DNA of 9,080 nucleotides from an uncultured Rikenellaceae bacterium (GTDB taxonomy: Bacteria > Bacteroidota > Bacteroidia > Bacteroidales > Rikenellaceae): the NCBI GenBank assembly GCA_947074135.1, contig CAMTOL010000080.1, forward strand, positions 1-9,080. The letters are read 5' to 3'. This document shows positions 1-6,256 of the stretch, one piece after another (position 1 is the stretch's first letter; each line of letters opens with the position of its first letter). Made by a program: the position numbers and the translations under genes. The notes beneath the pieces are model-generated. The model searched no databases and had not been told where the DNA came from. It saw only the letters and a program-made list of their open reading frames with translations.

Positions 1-146
1 TTTATAAATTTATGAAGAAGTAACTGATTAATAAACATTTAACCGTAAAGGTAGTATTGTAAATGAAGAAGAAGATTGGATGCAAATTCTCATATTACGC
101 ATCTTAGTTGCCTACTCTAAACATCCACAAATATATAATTTTTGAA

Positions 147-170
147 TTTTACTGGCAATTTTACTGGCAA
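147..170. repeat. Two tandem copies of a 12-base repeat
   Basis: The unit TTTTACTGGCAA occurs at 147-158 and is repeated without a gap at 159-170. It lies 26 bases upstream of the candidate promoter box at 197-204. No gene covers it: short frames on both strands stop within about 25 codons. It could be a protein-binding site, a recombinase arm site or a slippage product; the sequence does not decide between these. Confidence 0.75.
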
Positions 171-196
171 ATATTTTACATTTCGATACATTTAAT

Positions 197-204
197 TACT
201 TTTG
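197..204 (+). promoter_or_regulatory. Candidate Bacteroidota -7 promoter box
   Basis: TACTTTTG fits the Bacteroidota primary-sigma -7 consensus TAnnTTTG. A clear upstream TTTG box at the usual 19-20 base distance is not present; TTTACA at 175-180 is the closest candidate. A transcript starting near 210 would run about 135 bases to the intrinsic terminator at 305-345 and would carry the 18-codon frame at 262-318. The match to the box is seen; its activity is inferred. Confidence 0.45.
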
Positions 205-261
205 TGTTCGCACAGCAAAAACTACAATAAACTGACAATCAATAAATTCATAGGTAATTTA

Positions 262-318
262 ATGAAATTAAAATATAAATCAAGTAGTTCGGCCCTGGGT
301 ACACAAAACATCTCTTAA
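262..318 (+). CDS. Possible 18-residue peptide or leader frame, unproven
   Basis: An ATG at 262-264 opens a frame encoding MKLKYKSSSSALGTQNIS and stops at TAA 316-318. The stop sits inside the terminator hairpin at 305-345. A weak purine-rich stretch (TAGG at 251-254) precedes the ATG. The frame lies between a candidate promoter at 197-204 and the terminator, so a short transcript of about 135 bases is plausible. I do not recognise the peptide. It could be a leader peptide, the chance frame of a small RNA, or the tail of a gene truncated by recombination. Chance is a serious alternative at this length, so confidence is low. Confidence 0.2.
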   Translation: MKLKYKSSSSALGTQNIS

Positions 319-345
319 TCGTTTGGATTTTGAGATGTTTTTTTT
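305..345 (+). terminator. Strong intrinsic terminator
   Basis: AAAACATCTC (305-314) pairs perfectly with GAGATGTTTT (332-341), giving a 10-base-pair stem. Inside the 17-base loop, AATC (317-320) can pair with GATT (326-329). The T run from 338 to 345 follows on the plus strand. This is a good Rho-independent terminator for plus-strand transcription and shows that something upstream is transcribed. The only upstream candidate is the short transcript from the box at 197-204. Minus-strand termination for the antiporter gene is less likely because a T run on that strand is short. Confidence 0.8.
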
Positions 346-346
346 G

Positions 347-417
347 AAGTGTACTAAAAGTGTACTAATTGACAAAAAAGTGGACCAATGTAAAATCTTT
401 GTTGGCTAATCACTTTT
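347..417. repeat. Cluster of tandem and inverted short repeats
   Basis: AAGTGTACTAA occurs at 347-357 and again directly at 358-368. A degenerate third copy, AAGTGGACCAA, lies at 378-388. AAAAGTG is present at 356-362 and 376-382, exactly 20 bases apart, and inverted at 411-417. The last two are the outer arms of an imperfect inverted repeat: AAAAGTG-GA-CCAA (376-388) against the complement of 402-417, AAAAGTG-ATTAG-CCAA, around a 13-base centre. Such an arrangement is typical of binding sites for a recombinase or regulator. No integrase gene is in the window, so an attachment-site role is only a hypothesis. Confidence 0.6.
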
Positions 418-420
418 GGG

Positions 421-540
421 AGATTTCTTTTTAAGATTTATCCTCAGCCATATCAATAACTAAAACAACAATGACGACCTTTAATCATCAGTTTGCCTTA
501 AATATTGTGGCTCAAGTAGAGCTCAAGTTGTAAAAACCGC
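421..540. other. Non-coding stretch downstream of the antiporter gene
   Basis: No supported gene is found here. An 8-base direct repeat GCTCAAGT occurs at 510-517 and 521-528. On the minus strand, a 5-base-pair AATGC/GCATT hairpin with a three-base loop spans the last antiporter codons and is followed within a few bases by TTTTT (533-537), which is at most a weak terminator for that gene. Confidence 0.4.
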
Positions 541-1983
541 TTAATGCGATGCATTGCCACTCTTGCGCTGCTGCGCAATGCCAAACCACGTCATAAATAA
601 CGTCATCAATGGAGATAACCAACAAAAAAAAGCAAATGGCAAATAAGTCAACGTCGCAACCCCAAGAATAGTGGCCTGTGTAGCCCCACAAGTGTTCCAA
701 GGTATAAGAACCGAGGTTGCAGTTGCCGAATCCTCCAATGTGCGACTCAAAAGACAAGAATCATAACCCTTCTTCTCATATGCACGATGAAACATCTTAC
801 CAGGAATAACGATAGACATATACTGGTCGCCTGTTGTCATATTAAAAAGCAAACAACTCCCTGTCGTCGCCGTTACCATAGCCGATCGAGTGCGAACACG
901 CTTTAATATCGAAGTAGTTATACGCTCCAAAAAACGACCTACCTCCATAACACCACCAAAAATCATTGCCGTAATAATCAACCAAACAGTATTCATCATT
1001 CCCATCATACCACCAGTCGAAAGTAGATTACTAACCGACTCCGAAGATGTTTGAGGTTCGGTAGCTCCAAACATCGAGCGAGTAAGTAGTTCGTAGGTTT
1101 TCTGCCAACTAAGTGGCTGACCTTCGTTTAGCGACACTAAGAAATCTTGTTGAAATACCCCCGCTGCAACTGTCGCCATAAACGAACCAATCATAAGCAC
1201 TGGAACTGCCGGAACTTTTTTGATAATTAGCACTATAACGGCAACTGGAATAAGCAGCAACCAAAGCGAAATATTGTAGGTCGAAGCAATTACTGTCTGA
1301 AACTCTGCAACAGTACTACTATCGACTGCCGAACTATCGCTCCATAGTCCTATAATAGTAAAGGCAACAATTGTAATAACAATCGAAGGAACAGTTGTTC
1401 GCATCATAAAACGAATATGATCGAAAATATCGACATCCGATACCGTTGCCGCAAGGTTGGTTGTATCGGAAAGTGGCGAAACCTTATCGCCAAAGTAAGC
1501 TCCCGAGATTATAGCTCCTGCTGTCCAGGCAGGGCTAAAATCGAGCGCATCGCTAATACCAATCAGAGCTACTCCAATCGTAGCAATTGTTGACCACGAG
1601 CTACCTGTTGCAACCGAAATTGTAGCCGTAATAACAACTGTAGCTGGCAAAAAATATTCAGGGCGCAGAATCTCCAGTCCATAATATATCATCGTTGGAA
1701 TAATTCCTGCTGTCATCCAGCTTCCCGACAGAATACCTACCATCAATAGTATCAAAATGGCAGGAACTGCATTCGAAAAAGTCTTTGTTATACCTTTGGA
1801 AATCTGTTCCCACTTCAATCCATTAAAAATTGCGATTCCACCAGCTACAAATGCTGAGATAAGAAGCGAAAGCTGGTTAGCACCTCCCATAGTATCCTCA
1901 TTAGTGCCTAGTACATTACTCATAATTAGGGCTAACAGTAGTACAATTGGAATGAGAGATTGGATTAATGATGGCTGTTTCAT
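541..1983 (-). CDS. nhaC: NhaC-family Na+/H+ antiporter
   Basis: A 480-residue inner-membrane protein with about a dozen hydrophobic segments. It carries the two signature stretches of the NhaC family: TGSSWSTIATIG at residues 126-137 and GAYFGDKVSPLSDTTNLA at 161-178. The second half has a repeat-like counterpart, TGDQYMSIVIPGKMF at 384-398 and EDSATATSVLIPWNTCGA at 417-434, as expected of the inverted-repeat ion-transporter fold. The family exports Na+ in exchange for protons; related members such as MleN exchange malate and lactate, so the exact substrate is not certain. Length is normal for NhaC. The ATG at 1983 is chosen because it is the first in frame and lies about 50 bases below a TATCTTTG box at 2034-2041. 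The gene is monocistronic here and divergent from the esterase gene. A GC-rich hairpin (TTGCGC/GCGCAA, 563-578) lies in its last codons. Confidence 0.92.
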   Translation of the reverse strand: MKQPSLIQSLIPIVLLLALIMSNVLGTNEDTMGGANQLSLLISAFVAGGIAIFNGLKWEQISKGITKTFSNAVPAILILLMVGILSGSWMTAGIIPTMIYYGLEILRPEYFLPATVVITATISVATGSSWSTIATIGVALIGISDALDFSPAWTAGAIISGAYFGDKVSPLSDTTNLAATVSDVDIFDHIRFMMRTTVPSIVITIVAFTIIGLWSDSSAVDSSTVAEFQTVIASTYNISLWLLLIPVAVIVLIIKKVPAVPVLMIGSFMATVAAGVFQQDFLVSLNEGQPLSWQKTYELLTRSMFGATEPQTSSESVSNLLSTGGMMGMMNTVWLIITAMIFGGVMEVGRFLERITTSILKRVRTRSAMVTATTGSCLLFNMTTGDQYMSIVIPGKMFHRAYEKKGYDSCLLSRTLEDSATATSVLIPWNTCGATQATILGVATLTYLPFAFFCWLSPLMTLFMTWFGIAQQRKSGNASH

Positions 1984-2030
1984 CGAGTGTCGAAATAATT
2001 AAAAAAAATTCAAAAAGCTATGAATCTGGG

Positions 2031-2061
2031 TTGCAAAGATAATCAAAATGCTTTATATTTG
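2031..2061 (+). promoter_or_regulatory. Candidate promoter for the esterase-sialidase pair
   Basis: TATATTTG at 2054-2061 matches TAnnTTTG. TTG at 2031-2033 lies 20 bases upstream, close to the usual spacing of the Bacteroidota -33 box. Transcription would start near 2067, giving a leader of about 57 bases before the ATG at 2124. The element physically overlaps the opposite-strand box at 2034-2041. Confidence 0.5.
2034..2041 (-). promoter_or_regulatory. Candidate -7 promoter box for the antiporter gene
   Basis: Read on the minus strand this is TATCTTTG, a full match to the Bacteroidota TAnnTTTG box. It implies a start near 2028 and a leader of about 45 bases. No TTTG box is seen at the expected upstream spacing (plus-strand 2061-2064), so the match rests on the -7 element. 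The leader is too short for the known sodium-sensing riboswitches. Confidence 0.6.
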
Positions 2062-2123
2062 TGTAATAAGAACTCTTTTAAAAACACCTGAAAACTTAAA
2101 ACTCTTTTTCCTATCTAATAATT

Positions 2124-2936
2124 ATGAAAAAGCTAACAATTATAATCACTCTCTGTATAGTAACATTGAGTGCATTTGCACAAAACTATAAAACTGCCAA
2201 AGATATAGTCTACCACTCTAAAAACGAAACAGATGAGTATAGAAAAGAGCGTTGCAAACTCGATATATACTACCCTACTGGCAAAAAAAATGTCCCTACA
2301 CTAATAATCTTCCACGGTGGCGGACTAGAGAGTGGGAACAAACAAATTCCAGAACACCTAAAAGAGAACGACATCGTAGTTGTTGCTCCAAACTATCGAC
2401 TTAGCCCTAGAGCAACTCACCCTGCATATATCGACGATGCTGCAATGGCGGTTAGTTGGGTTATGGAGAACATCAAAGAGTATGGTGGCTCAACCGACAA
2501 AATCTACGTCAGCGGTCATTCGGCTGGTGGCTACCTGACACTTATGTTGGCTCTCGACAAAAGCTACCTTCAACAATATGGCGTAGATGCCGACTCAATA
2601 GCTGGTTATTTCCCAATATCAGGGCAAACCAACACACACTACACAATTCGCAAAGAGAGAGGTCAAAGCCAAACTCTGCCATTTATTGACGAGTATGCCC
2701 CACTCTCACACGCACGTAAACTCCCAATGCCAATGCTGCTAATCACTGGTCAACGAGAGAAAGAGCTTCTAGCGCGTTACAGCGAGAACCTTCATCTATA
2801 CGATATCCTAAAGGGGGTTGGCAATGACCAGAACATTACTCTATACGAGCTTCAAGGTTTCGACCACGGAACAATGCTCACACCATCGCTTTTCTTGATA
2901 CTCGAAACAATTAACAAACAAGAAAAAGCAAAATAA
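2124..2936 (+). CDS. Secreted alpha/beta-hydrolase esterase
   Basis: A 270-residue protein of the alpha/beta-hydrolase fold, closest in pattern to the BD-FAE / HSL-like carbohydrate esterases. Residues 1-19 form a Sec signal peptide (basic MKK, hydrophobic core, SAFA-Q cleavage), so it acts in the periplasm or outside. HGGG at 64-67 supplies the oxyanion hole, GHSAG at 131-135 carries the nucleophile Ser133, and His248 in FDHGT is the likely catalytic histidine. The acidic residue normally found after the last beta strand is not an evident Asp; Glu212 or Glu214 after LLITG may serve. The protein likely hydrolyses acetyl or aromatic esters on glycans. Because it is fused by a one-base overlap to a sialidase gene, O-acetyl sialic acid is an attractive substrate, but this is inference: the known sialate esterases NanS/EstA are SGNH-type, a different family. 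Start chosen for the signal peptide. Confidence 0.85.
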   Translation: MKKLTIIITLCIVTLSAFAQNYKTAKDIVYHSKNETDEYRKERCKLDIYYPTGKKNVPTLIIFHGGGLESGNKQIPEHLKENDIVVVAPNYRLSPRATHPAYIDDAAMAVSWVMENIKEYGGSTDKIYVSGHSAGGYLTLMLALDKSYLQQYGVDADSIAGYFPISGQTNTHYTIRKERGQSQTLPFIDEYAPLSHARKLPMPMLLITGQREKELLARYSENLHLYDILKGVGNDQNITLYELQGFDHGTMLTPSLFLILETINKQEKAK

Positions 2937-4117
2937 TGAGAAGTTTCTTCACTCTTTCCTTAATGATACTCTCTCTGACTACCTCAGCTCAACAATCTTC
3001 AGTAGTTCGAGATAAGGGTTGGGACAGTGTAAACACATACCGTATTCCTGCTCTCTGCACTACAAACGAGGGTACGCTACTTGCGGCTTATGACTGTCGC
3101 TATGAGAATAGTCGTGACCTACAAGGACATATCGACATAGGTCTTAGTCGCTCAACTGACAGAGGAGCTACTTGGGAGCCGATGCGAATAGTACTCGATA
3201 TGGGCGAATGGGGAGGTCTGCCCGAAAAGTTCAACGGCGTAAGTGACCCTTGTCTATTGACTGACACTAAAACGGGAAGAGTTTGGATAGGTGCGCTTTG
3301 GATGCACGGAATTTTGGACAATAAAGGTAACTTTATTGAGGGACTAAACCAACAGAGCAAAGAGTGGCGACATCAGTGGAGTGGTAACTCGACACAAGGA
3401 GGCTATTCACCCTACTCTACCACCCAATTCATAATGGCTTATAGCGACGACGATGGAGTGACGTGGAGCAAACCGACAAACATCACCTCGGCAAAGCCTG
3501 TTGAGTGGTGGCTCTATGCTCCTGCACCGGGTCAAGGTATAGTAATGCGTGATGGAACACTCGTAATGCCAACGCAAGGCAGAGATGAGACTGGTCAACC
3601 CTTTTCCAATATATCTTACTCGAAAGATAGAGGCAAAACGTGGGTAACAACCAACCCTCCCATTTACCAAACTTCGGAGTGTGCTGTTGTTGAGCTATCG
3701 AACGGTTCGTTGATGCTCAATATCAGAGATAATCGCAACAGATACGAAAAAGGGGATAAAAACGGACGCTCTATATTTGTAACCAAAGATTTAGGAGTAA
3801 CTTGGAGCGAACACCCAACATCATACTCTGCACTTCAAGAACCTGTGTGTATGGCATCGCTTCATCGTCACGGCAAATATCTGCTATTCTGCAACCCAGA
3901 CGATATGTTCCACCGACACAACATTCGAATCAAATGGAGCGACGACGATGGTATGACGTGGCACAATGGACCGATACTAGACAGAGGAAGCTCGTTTGGC
4001 TACTCTTGCTTGACATCTGTTGGCGAGAATCATATAGGCGTTATTTGGGAGGGCAGCAAAGCTCAACTCGAATACAGAACTATTCCGCTATCAGAGATTA
4101 TAGAATACAAAGAGTAA
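2936..4117 (+). CDS. Secreted GH33 exo-alpha-sialidase, catalytic domain only
   Basis: A 393-residue six-bladed beta-propeller sialidase that releases terminal sialic acid from glycoconjugates. The signal peptide is residues 1-18 (TTSA-Q); there is no lipobox. Catalytic features: Arg36 in the YRIP motif, Asp61 as probable acid/base in NSRDL, Glu253 in VELSNG with Tyr356 in FGYSCL as the nucleophile pair, and Arg264/Arg267 plus Arg327 as likely partners of Arg36 in the triad that holds the carboxylate. Five Asp boxes (SxDxGxTW pattern) lie at 73-80, 170-177, 229-236, 283-290 (Thr in place of the first Ser) and 335-342. The lectin-like N-terminal module seen in many Bacteroides sialidases is absent. 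The ATG overlaps the esterase stop as TAATG, which suggests translational coupling. No sialic acid uptake or catabolism gene lies in the window. Confidence 0.93.
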   Translation: MRSFFTLSLMILSLTTSAQQSSVVRDKGWDSVNTYRIPALCTTNEGTLLAAYDCRYENSRDLQGHIDIGLSRSTDRGATWEPMRIVLDMGEWGGLPEKFNGVSDPCLLTDTKTGRVWIGALWMHGILDNKGNFIEGLNQQSKEWRHQWSGNSTQGGYSPYSTTQFIMAYSDDDGVTWSKPTNITSAKPVEWWLYAPAPGQGIVMRDGTLVMPTQGRDETGQPFSNISYSKDRGKTWVTTNPPIYQTSECAVVELSNGSLMLNIRDNRNRYEKGDKNGRSIFVTKDLGVTWSEHPTSYSALQEPVCMASLHRHGKYLLFCNPDDMFHRHNIRIKWSDDDGMTWHNGPILDRGSSFGYSCLTSVGENHIGVIWEGSKAQLEYRTIPLSEIIEYKE

Positions 4118-4120
4118 AAA

Positions 4121-5284
4121 CTATATCTTGAGCTTAATCCCAATTCTACCTAACAAACCTACTATCTGAATACATAGTAGCGAGAATATGGCGCACTTTA
4201 TCAAACCCAAAGAACCATCGGGCAACCACTCTGGATAGGGAATATAGAAGAAGTATGGAATTATGTAGCAGGTCAACGTTGCAACTCCTGCTGGGGCTAT
4301 AATCTTAGCCCACGAGGTATAACCTTTCACATCGCAAATCCAATACAACAGCGCAAAGGCTGGAAAAAACATCGCCAAACAGTAGAACAACCAAGTCGGA
4401 GTAGAGCCAAGTTTACTAACTATCCACATCTGATGGGCAAGTAATCCTAGTCCAAACATCACCACGCCAAGCGTAATAAAGATAGCAATAAAACGAGCGG
4501 TAGAAATCTTGCCTAAATACTTCGTAATGACAAGCGAAACGCAAACACCACTCATAGTAAAAGCATCGTGAGTACCCCAACCCACTGGCAGATAATCGGT
4601 AATGTAATATGGCACTACACCTTGCGTCAACAAAATCGACGAACCAACAAAAATTAACCACACTCCGATACTGCCAATCATCGACTGACGAGTAGTGAGA
4701 TAGAACAGCGCACAAACCAAATAGACCCAACCGATAATACCTAGAATACCCCACCAACGAGTTGCAAATGGTTTACCGTCGTAAGATGTGTAATTGAGAT
4801 ATAGCACTATCAAAATCACGATACCAACTACTCTAAGTCCAATATATAACCAACGCTTCCAATCTATTGCTTTAGGATAGATATTAAAAATCAAGAAAAA
4901 GGCCACCCCCATCAAGATACTATACTGCCAACGCTCAATCACTGCGTTTTCGCCACCCAAATACTCGTAATTAACCATAAATAGTCCCATCAACCATAAT
5001 GCAATGGTTCTCAACGCAATATGCTTGAGAATTGAAAAGATATTATCTCCTTTTCGGAATCGATTCTCGATTGCAATGGGAATTGAGATACCCATAACAA
5101 ACAAGAAAGCAGGAAAAACGATATCCGATAGCCCTAACATATCCTCGCCCAAAGCAGCGTGGTGAAGCCAATGCGGCAGTTCACGAACCGAATAAAAATC
5201 GTTAACAAAAATCATCAACAGCATAGTGAGCGCACGAAAGATATCAATCGTCGCAATTCGTGGAGTTTGCTTTAGGGTGTTCAT
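4121..5284 (-). CDS. NagX/HGSNAT-like DUF5009 membrane acyltransferase
   Basis: A polytopic inner-membrane protein of about 387 residues and some 10-11 hydrophobic segments. The N-terminus has the family hallmarks: IDIFRALTMLLMIFVND (residues 13-29), a histidine pair at 41-42, and SDIVFPAFLFVMGISIPIA (53-71). These recall bacterial NagX/DUF5009 proteins and human heparan-alpha-glucosaminide N-acetyltransferase, which moves acetyl from cytosolic acetyl-CoA across the membrane to an amino sugar. The acceptor here is unknown. The longer frame from a GTG at 5332 would overlap the upstream transporter gene by 29 bases and add 16 polar residues with no family match; the ATG at 5284, 19 bases after that gene's stop, is preferred. 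The 3' end faces the sialidase gene with only three bases between stop codons and no room for a terminator. Family assignment is from motif memory. Confidence 0.82.
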   Translation of the reverse strand: MNTLKQTPRIATIDIFRALTMLLMIFVNDFYSVRELPHWLHHAALGEDMLGLSDIVFPAFLFVMGISIPIAIENRFRKGDNIFSILKHIALRTIALWLMGLFMVNYEYLGGENAVIERWQYSILMGVAFFLIFNIYPKAIDWKRWLYIGLRVVGIVILIVLYLNYTSYDGKPFATRWWGILGIIGWVYLVCALFYLTTRQSMIGSIGVWLIFVGSSILLTQGVVPYYITDYLPVGWGTHDAFTMSGVCVSLVITKYLGKISTARFIAIFITLGVVMFGLGLLAHQMWIVSKLGSTPTWLFYCLAMFFPAFALLYWICDVKGYTSWAKIIAPAGVATLTCYIIPYFFYIPYPEWLPDGSLGLIKCAIFSLLCIQIVGLLGRIGIKLKI

Positions 5285-5303
5285 AATGGACTTATTGTAA
5301 TTA

Positions 5304-6197
5304 TTATTTAATCTTTCTAGGTGATTTAGCACTGAAAATTATACCGCAGATTATCAACACAAAACCTACGATAGTGGTCTGATAAAACTCCTCGCCCAAC
5401 ACAAAATAGATAAGCACCATCGACACAACTGGCGAAAGATAGGTAACCCCAACAACCGCTGCCCGATTAACGGCCAACTCCAACGCCTTAGACCAAAATA
5501 TAAAAGTCAACCCCATCTCGAACAGACCTACATAAAGAGCAGCAAACACCCCACTAGTCGAAGGTAGAGAAAAATCATCGAAAATCGAAGCATAAATCAA
5601 CAGATAAATCGTTCCGAACAAAAAGTTAAAAAAGAGCCTCAAACTCGAATCCAACTCTGAACTCACCTTACTATTAAATATCCAATAAAAAGCCCAAATA
5701 AAAGCACTGCCTAACGCAAGAAAAACCCCTCCAACAGACTCAATCTGAAAACCAGTTATCGAACCCTGCATCGAAATAAGAATAATACCCACAAAGCTCA
5801 CACACAACCATAAAACTTGACGACCACTAACCTTTGCACCCAAAAACGGAACAGAGAGCAACAAAAGGAGTATCTGCCACGAATAATTCAACGGTTGCGC
5901 AACTTGAGCAGGTAACAAATCATAGGCTTTAAAGAGTACTAGATAGTACAAGAAAGGATTCATCAGCCCCAACGCCGCATACTTTAACAACGAAGCATCA
6001 ACCCGAAAACCACGAAAAGCTCCTTTACGAAACGAATCAATAAAAAAAACTATCAAAGCTGCCACTGAAGCTATCATCAACAACTTTACATAGCTCATCT
6101 GCGAGAGTGATATTTTAAACGCGACTGCAACAGTTGACCAGCACAATGTAGTCAATACGGCGTAAAACATAGCCTTTTGTTGTCTATTCTTACACAT
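5304..6197 (-). CDS. EamA/DMT-superfamily transporter
   Basis: A 297-residue inner-membrane protein with about ten hydrophobic helices in two EamA halves. The first half starts with the typical CWSTVAVAFK (residues 19-28) and includes QPLNYSWQILLLLLSVPFLGAK. The second half starts near SVGGVFLALGSAFIWAFYWI and ends with VTYLSPVVSMVLIYFVLGE and a basic tail SPRKIK. The family exports or imports amino acids, nucleosides or other metabolites; the substrate cannot be told from sequence. The ATG at 6197 is 59 bases after the kinase stop. No good promoter box is visible in that gap, so co-transcription with the kinase is possible. The DUF5009 gene follows after 19 bases. A downstream in-frame ATG at 6170 is less likely. 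Confidence 0.88.
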   Translation of the reverse strand: MCKNRQQKAMFYAVLTTLCWSTVAVAFKISLSQMSYVKLLMIASVAALIVFFIDSFRKGAFRGFRVDASLLKYAALGLMNPFLYYLVLFKAYDLLPAQVAQPLNYSWQILLLLLSVPFLGAKVSGRQVLWLCVSFVGIILISMQGSITGFQIESVGGVFLALGSAFIWAFYWIFNSKVSSELDSSLRLFFNFLFGTIYLLIYASIFDDFSLPSTSGVFAALYVGLFEMGLTFIFWSKALELAVNRAAVVGVTYLSPVVSMVLIYFVLGEEFYQTTIVGFVLIICGIIFSAKSPRKIK

Positions 6198-6256
6198 AAT
6201 AGGGAGTTCAGATTCAAACTAATTAGTACAAACCATTAGAAGAATGATAAAAAAGA

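Noticed and set aside
1..130. Short plus-strand frames such as the ATG at 63 (14 codons)
   Set aside because: Too short, with no start signal, homology or structural support. The region has stops in all frames.
277..305. Sequence around AGTTCGGCCCTGGGTAC resembling the 3' part of a tRNA ahead of a terminator
   Set aside because: The seven-base TTCGGCC lacks the conserved A of a T loop, and the flanks AGTAG and CTGGG do not pair. No anticodon or D arm can be built upstream.
512..757. 81-codon minus-strand frame overlapping the antiporter 3' end
   Set aside because: It is out of frame with the antiporter, and the antiporter frame carries conserved family sequence up to its end.
1984..2028. 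Sodium-responsive riboswitch in the antiporter leader
   Set aside because: The predicted leader is only about 45 bases of mostly A/T sequence and forms no stable multi-stem structure.
3100..3670. Minus-strand open frames of 86 and 87 codons within the sialidase gene
   Set aside because: They are antisense shadows of a gene with clear GH33 motifs and have no start signals of their own.
4416..4757. 113-codon minus-strand frame inside the acyltransferase gene
   Set aside because: It is an alternate frame of the same strand. The DUF5009 frame explains the region with continuous hydrophobic helices.
6198..6256. Promoter for the transporter gene at 5304-6197 in the gap after the kinase
   Set aside because: Two TTTG strings occur on the minus strand, but none forms TAnnTTTG with a properly spaced upstream box.
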